From the NCBI RefSeq assembly GCF_014651235.1, contig NZ_BMWM01000006.1, positions 1-64,000 of the forward strand: DNA of 64,000 nt, given 5' to 3'. This document shows, one piece after another, positions 58,964 through 64,000 of the stretch. The notes beneath the pieces were generated by a model. That model was not told the DNA's origin. It ran no database searches and was given only the letters and a program-made list of their open reading frames with translations. The stretch comes from Leuconostoc lactis KCTC 3528 = DSM 20202 (GTDB lineage Bacteria > Bacillota > Bacilli > Lactobacillales > Lactobacillaceae). Numbering within the stretch: position 1 is the stretch's first letter; each line of letters starts with the position of its first letter. A program made the position numbers and the translations under genes.

Positions 58964-61437
58964 TTAAGCATGTGTGATGACTTTTTTCTGCGGCTTAATG
59001 GTGATGTTAATATCGCCTTGTTTTGCCCCAATCGTCACAATACTATCGGTGGTAATATTGCCACGCAATAGTGCCTCACTTAATGCATCTTCAACTTTTG
59101 TTTGTAAGACACGACGAATTGGGCGTGCCCCATATTCTGGATCAAAGCCGGCATCAGCAATCACATCAATCGCAGCTGGTGTGATCTTAACTGAAATCCC
59201 TTGTTCAGCGACCCGTTGTAAAATATCCCGACTCATGAGTTTCACAATCGTATGAATTTCAGGCTTCGTTAACGGTTCAAAAACAACCGCCTCATCTAGT
59301 CGGTTAATAAATTCAGGTCGGAAAGTTTCTTTCAACGTTTCGCGAATTTTTCAGCAACCGCGGCATTATCATTTTTCAAGTCAACGGCACCAAAGCCCAT
59401 GGCTTTTTCATCACGTAGTCTTGTTGCCCCAAGGTTTGACGTCATGATAATAATCGTATTCCGAAAATCAACCTTGCGCCCCTTAGAATCGGTTAGGAAA
59501 CCATCATCAAACACTTGCAACATGAGGTTGAAAATATCCTGATGGGCCTTTTCAGCTTCATCTAACAAGATAACGGAATAAGGATGATTACGGACTTGCT
59601 CTGTGAGTTGACCACCCTCGTCGTAACCAACATAACCAGGCGCTGAACCGATTAAACGTGACGCTGACCAACGTTCTTGGTATTCAGACATATCAATCCG
59701 AATCATATTATCTTCATTACCAAAGACAGCCTCTGCTAAAGCCTTGGCCAACTCTGTTTTCCCAACCCCTGTTGGCCCCAAAAACATAAAGGTTCCAATT
59801 GGACGACTTGGATCTTTCAAGCCAGAACGGGCACGACGAATGGCACGAGCAACCGCAGAAATTGCTTGCTTTTGTCCCACCACACGACGGCCCAACACAG
59901 CTTCCAAATTAACGAGTCGTTGCTTTTCGTTCTTTTCAAGTTGCGTTAGCGGCACACCAGTCTGCTGTGAAATCACTTCCGCGATATCTTCCGCCGTCAC
60001 GTGTAAATCGTATTGCGGGCGGTCAGCCGTCGTTTGGTTGGCCATTTTCGCGGCCAACTTATCTAACTTATTTTTGACTTTCATTTCTTCGGCACGTAGC
60101 TCGGCCGCTTTTTCAAAGTCAAGCGCCGTAATGGCTTGATCCTTCGCTTCTGTCAATTCAGCTAGACGTAACTGGTTTTTTTGCAGGGCATTTGGCTTAT
60201 CAACTGCATCAATGCGTACCTTAGCACCAGCTTCATCCATCAAATCAATTGCCTTGTCAGGCAAGAAACGATCCGTAATATAACGTGACGATAGTTTCAC
60301 AGCTGCTGCAATCGCTTCATCATCGATTTGCGCTTGATGATGCGCTTCAAACTTTGGTCGAATGCCGGTCAAAATCGCAATCGCATCCGTTTGTGACGGT
60401 TCATTGACCGTCACTGGTGCAAAACGTCGTTCCAAAGCAGCATCTGACTCCACATACTTTTGATACTCGTCAAAGGTCGTGGCGCCTAATGTTTGAATTT
60501 CACCACGTGCTAACGCTGGCTTTAAAATGTTAGAGGCATCAATCGCCCCCTCAGCGCCACCAGCACCAATCAACGTGTGGAGTTCATCAATAAATAAAAT
60601 AACTTGCCCATCATGATAAATTTCATCAATGATCTTTTTTAAGCGATCTTCAAATTCACCACGATACTTTGTCCCGGCAACTAGCGACCCCATATCAAGT
60701 GCCATCAGGCGCTTGTTTTTAAGTGAATCAGGGACATCATTGGTCACAATACGTTGCGCCAAACCTTCGGCAATCGCGGTTTTTCCAACACCTGGTTCGC
60801 CAATCAAAACTGGATTATTCTTCGTCCGGCGTGACAAAATCTGCACGACACGTCGCACTTCACCCGAACGCCCGACAATCGGATCCATCTTGTTATCCTT
60901 GGCTAACTGTGTCAAATCACGTGCCAAACCGTCTAATGTTGGCGTACCCTGTGGTTGCTGGCGGTCATGTTGTTTCATTTGCTTGCGCACGTCTGTCACA
61001 CCCAACTTACGTAGGATTGCACGCCGCATTTCTTGCAAGTTGGCATCCAAAGCTAGCAAAATCCGTGATGATAAAATACTTTCATCTTGCAAGAGTGCTA
61101 AGAGGATATGCTCTGTACCCACTCGTGGTTGGGCTAACGCCCGTGATTCTTCACCTGCTTGCCGTAAAATATCAGCCGCCTTTGGTGAATAAGGGAGATA
61201 ACTATTTTTGTCATAACGTGATGTCATGCCATAGCCAGTAAAGTGTTCAATTTCTTCACGAATATCGTCATCCGTCACATTAAACTGGCCTAAAATTTTA
61301 CTCGCGATACCTTCTTTTTCAATCGCTAAAGCAAGCAAGAGGTGTTCTGTCCCAACAGCCTGATGCTTGAAATATTTTGCCTGTTCTTGTGCTAAAACGA
61401 GGACGTTTTGCGCACTAGGTGTGTATGTGTTATCCAT
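58964..61437 (-). pseudogene. clpC: ClpC ATPase, frameshifted in the second AAA+ domain
   Basis: Two overlapping frames make one ClpC of ~824 aa. The 701-aa upstream part (59332-61437) has the Clp N domain, AAA-1 Walker [10 protein letters not shown], the UVR-type middle segment, and AAA-2 Walker [11 protein letters not shown]; it ends EKFAKR-stop. The other frame resumes [15 protein letters not shown] (58964-59335) with sensor-2 GARPIRR. Restoring one A at about 59340 (GCGAAACG to GCGAAAACG) joins them as AKTLKETF. A one-base deletion, sequencing error or -1 frameshift is possible. As read, the product lacks the AAA-2 small domain. No ctsR is adjacent. Confidence 0.88.
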
Positions 61438-61531
61438 ATTATGCCCTCCATTTTTAAGGCAATCGCGTCTCAGATTGACTTATATTATAACGCACGTGAC
61501 GGGGTTTAGAAACTAATCTGTTTCATAATGC

Positions 61532-61560
61532 AAAAAGCCGAAACAATCCGTTTCGACCTT
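61532..61560 (-). terminator. prfB terminator
   Basis: CGAAAC-GGATT-GTTTCG with AGG/CTT extension and T5, 7-35 nt beyond the prfB stop. Confidence 0.8.
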
Positions 61561-61566
61561 TATGGG

Positions 61567-62685
61567 TTAATTTGGGTTTTTTAAACTCAATTGCCATTGC
61601 AAATAGGCATTAATGAACGGATCTAAGTCCCCATCAAGTACTTGTTGTGGCTGATTGGTTTCGTAGTTCGTCCGGTGATCTTTGACCATCTGATAAGGAT
61701 GCAAAACATATGACCGAATTTGTGATCCCCAGCCGTTTTCCATCTTTTCACCCGTTAAGGCGGCACGTTCCGCTGCTTGCTTTTCTAATTCAAGCTGGTA
61801 CAACTTCCCCTTCAACAAACGCATGGCATAGTCACGGTTACCGTACTGTGTCCGTTCAACAGTTGATGACACAACGATACCGGTTGGTTCGTGCGTCAAC
61901 CGGACACCGGTTGACACCTTATTGACGTTTTGTCCACCGGCACCACCTGAACGGAAAACATCCATCTTGATGTCATCATCACGAACTTCAACTTCAATCG
62001 TGTCATCCAATTCCGGCATCACATCAACACTGACGAAACTCGTATGACGACGACCCGCTGAGTCAAATGGTGAGATACGCACAAAGCGGTGCACACCTTT
62101 TTCACTCCGTAAGAAGCCATAAGCATTGTGCCCAGAAATCTTAATCGTCGCACTGTCAATCCCTGCTTCGTCACCAGCGTGATAATCTAACACTTCCACT
62201 TGGAAGCCGTGCTGCTGGGCCCAACGCGTATACATCCGATACAAGTTGGCCCCCCAGTCAGTTGATTCTGTCCCACCAGATCCTGGATGCACTTCCAAAA
62301 TGGCATTGTTGGCATCATAAGGTTCAGTTAACAGTTGTTCCAAATTGTAGGCTTCAACATCTTTTTGAACCTTTTCCACACTGGCCGCTAGTTCGGCTGC
62401 GGTATCCTCATCTTCCGGATCTTCAGACAACATTTCAATAAGTACAGCGATTTCTTCTGCCTGATTTGTCAAGTTTAAGAATGAATCCCGACGATTCTTC
62501 AAAATATTATTTTCTTCAATGACTTTTTGTGCCTTAACATTATCATCCCAAAAACCTGGTTCTGTCATGCGGTTTTCAAAATCAGCGATTTCTTCTGTTA
62601 ACGCTTCTAGATCCAGTGTGCCACGAAAACGGGCAATATTTTCTTCGATATCTGCTAAAGCATGTTTAGCATCAATAATTTCCAT
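61567..62685 (-). CDS. prfB: Peptide chain release factor RF2
   Basis: 372 aa. Stop-codon recognition SPF tripeptide in [12 protein letters not shown] and catalytic GGQ in [12 protein letters not shown]. In most bacteria prfB needs a +1 frameshift at CTT-TGA near codon 25. Here the matching place ([13 protein letters not shown]) reads ACA CTG GAT CTA with no stop, so the gene is translated in one frame and the autoregulatory frameshift is lost. It follows secA, as in other Lactobacillales, with a terminator between. Confidence 0.97.
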   Translation of the reverse strand: MEIIDAKHALADIEENIARFRGTLDLEALTEEIADFENRMTEPGFWDDNVKAQKVIEENNILKNRRDSFLNLTNQAEEIAVLIEMLSEDPEDEDTAAELAASVEKVQKDVEAYNLEQLLTEPYDANNAILEVHPGSGGTESTDWGANLYRMYTRWAQQHGFQVEVLDYHAGDEAGIDSATIKISGHNAYGFLRSEKGVHRFVRISPFDSAGRRHTSFVSVDVMPELDDTIEVEVRDDDIKMDVFRSGGAGGQNVNKVSTGVRLTHEPTGIVVSSTVERTQYGNRDYAMRLLKGKLYQLELEKQAAERAALTGEKMENGWGSQIRSYVLHPYQMVKDHRTNYETNQPQQVLDGDLDPFINAYLQWQLSLKNPN

Positions 62686-62707
62686 TCCAGTATCCCTTCA
62701 AAACAAA

Positions 62708-62730
62708 AACGAACACAAGGTTCGTTATAA
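62708..62730 (-). terminator. secA terminator
   Basis: AACGAAC-CTTGT-GTTCGTT followed by TTTGTTTT on the minus strand, between secA and prfB. Confidence 0.75.
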
Positions 62731-62764
62731 TTATGCAACCGTCAACCATCAGGCATGGTAACTC

Positions 62765-64000
62765 TTAAGCTTGTAAGTTTTGACGGATTTCTGCTTTCAT
62801 AAAGGTGCGTGTCGCATCATATTCAACATCAGCAATCATTTTGTTGAAGTTGTCAAACGCTTCGTTTTGATATTCAATCAGTGGGTTCAATTGACCATAA
62901 CCACGCAGTCCAACACCCTGACGCAAACGATCCAAGGCATCGATGTGGTCTGTCCAATGTTGATCAATGGCACGAAGAATGACCACTTTTTCAAATTCTA
63001 ACATTTGTGCTGGATCATAGAGTTGACCCTGCTTAACCCGATAATTTTCTTTTGCTAAGTTTAATAGCAATGCCTTGATACCATCACGGTCTAACCCTTT
63101 TAACTGGGCAATCGAAATATCATTTTCATTCACCAAAACATTACCGGCGAAGGTAACGATTTGATCCAAATGCCATTCCGCCGGCTTCTTACCTTTGGTT
63201 TGTGCATCAACGACGCGATTAATTGTCCGTTCAACCATTGGCATAAGGACCCAATCCAATGATTTTGTTTCATCAATGACGATATCCCGTTGACGATACA
63301 TTAATTCACGTTGTTCACGGACAACATCATCATATTGCAACACGTTTTTACGCGTATCGTAGTTGTTACCTTCAACACGCTTTTGGGCAGACTCAACAGA
63401 ACGGGTGATCAAACGGTTCTTAATCACTGTCTCTTCTTCATCCAAATTCATGCGTTCCCAAATCAAGCGAATACGTTCGGCACCGAAACGAATCATCAAA
63501 TCATCTTCCAATGACAAGAAGAATTGTGAGAAGCCTTCATCACCTTGACGACCAGCACGACCACGTAATTGGTTATCAATTCGGCGAGACTCATGACGTT
63601 CTGTGGCAATCACGGCTAGCCCACCTAATTCAGACACACCAGGGCCGAGCTTAATATCTGTTCCACGTCCCGCCATGTTAGTCGCAACGGTTACGGCACC
63701 GCGTTGTCCCGCGTTAGCAATAATTTCAGCTTCTTTGGCGTTATTTTTAGCATTCAACACGTTATGTGGGACATTTTGTGCCATCAGAATTTTCGACAAC
63801 AATTCAGATGATTCAACAGACCCTGTCCCAATTAAAATTGGTTGCCCCTTGGCGTGTAATTCTTGAATTAATTTGACCACCGCATTGTACTTCGCACGCA
63901 TCGATGGGTACAACAAATCCGGATAATCCACACGCTTAACTGGGCGGTTAGTTGGAATCGTAATAACTTCCATGTTGTAGATTTCGCGTAATTCTTCTTC
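62765..64000 (-). CDS. secA: Preprotein translocase ATPase SecA (C-terminal part)
   Basis: The frame runs off the right end (the 3' 412 codons are seen). Present: helicase motifs of NBD2 ([38 protein letters not shown]), the helical scaffold and wing domains ([25 protein letters not shown]). It ends EIRQNLQA without the Cys-rich zinc tail (CxCx8CH) found in E. coli and B. subtilis SecA. Drives export through SecYEG; secY is at 38.7-40 kb. Confidence 0.97.
   Translation of the reverse strand, partial: EEELREIYNMEVITIPTNRPVKRVDYPDLLYPSMRAKYNAVVKLIQELHAKGQPILIGTGSVESSELLSKILMAQNVPHNVLNAKNNAKEAEIIANAGQRGAVTVATNMAGRGTDIKLGPGVSELGGLAVIATERHESRRIDNQLRGRAGRQGDEGFSQFFLSLEDDLMIRFGAERIRLIWERMNLDEEETVIKNRLITRSVESAQKRVEGNNYDTRKNVLQYDDVVREQRELMYRQRDIVIDETKSLDWVLMPMVERTINRVVDAQTKGKKPAEWHLDQIVTFAGNVLVNENDISIAQLKGLDRDGIKALLLNLAKENYRVKQGQLYDPAQMLEFEKVVILRAIDQHWTDHIDALDRLRQGVGLRGYGQLNPLIEYQNEAFDNFNKMIADVEYDATRTFMKAEIRQNLQA

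Overview
The window looks like the chromosome of a low-to-mid G+C Firmicute of the order Lactobacillales, most likely family Leuconostocaceae and probably genus Weissella. The genus is an inference from gene content, ribosomal-protein style and gene order, not a database match. Supporting signs are a short-LID adenylate kinase (187 aa), the EcfA1-EcfA2-EcfT/truA/rplM/rpsI block near the ribosomal operon, class Ib NrdHEIF, potABCD, a divergent triose-phosphate isomerase, and strong AAGGAGG-type ribosome sites. Nearly everything is core chromosome. The accessory material is an insertion-sequence end at the left edge and an AT-rich DUF262 restriction-type gene at 25.7-27.6 kb.

Layout. 1-5.3 kb (minus strand): truncated exopolyphosphatase, tag, a 48-aa membrane peptide, eno, a SigH/ComX-like sigma factor, rlmB and mrnC. 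5.5-14.3 kb (minus): rpoC and rpoB with a promoter plus attenuator-like leader, then tpiA and a small membrane protein. 14.4-17 kb: tRNA-Leu, cold-shock gene, gpmA, tRNA-Gln, tRNA-Tyr, PAP2 protein. 17-21 kb (minus): nrdH-nrdE-nrdI-nrdF. 21.4-25.2 kb (plus): CorC/CNNM-type CBS protein, histidine phosphatase, hflX. 25.2-27.6 kb: small membrane protein and a broken DUF262/DUF1524 gene between two copies of the same terminator. 28-32.3 kb (minus): rpsI, rplM, truA, ecfT, ecfA2, ecfA1. 32.5-35.3 kb (plus): NADH dehydrogenase-DoxX fusion and a polyprenyl diphosphate synthase. 35.3-49.3 kb (minus): S10-spc-alpha ribosomal operon, rplQ back to rpsJ, without rpsN. 49.6-54.7 kb (minus): potABCD and an MFS transporter. 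54.8-58 kb (minus): fusA, rpsG, rpsL. 58.3-64 kb: comC (plus), then frameshifted clpC, prfB and the 3' part of secA (minus).

Functionally this is the transcription/translation core (RNA polymerase, about 30 ribosomal proteins, EF-G, RF2, IF-1), Sec export, lower glycolysis (TPI, PGM, enolase), deoxynucleotide synthesis, vitamin (ECF) and polyamine uptake, and a respiratory entry point (NDH-2 with a quinone side-chain synthase).

Most interesting signals: (1) an hflX leader with an upstream ORF and a hairpin that both hides the Shine-Dalgarno and resembles a terminator; (2) a histidine-phosphatase start codon separated from its AGGAGG by a hairpin that would restore spacing (split RBS); (3) loss of all four cysteines of the second beta-prime zinc site, within a wider removal of conserved cysteines from RpoB, S12, EF-G and TPI; (4) a symmetric 57-bp inverted repeat where rpsN should be; (5) an rpoB leader with mutually exclusive hairpins; (6) a DUF262 defence gene stopped by one in-frame TGA and flanked by duplicated terminators; (7) a clpC frameshift; (8) a PAP2 protein whose catalytic His is Asn.
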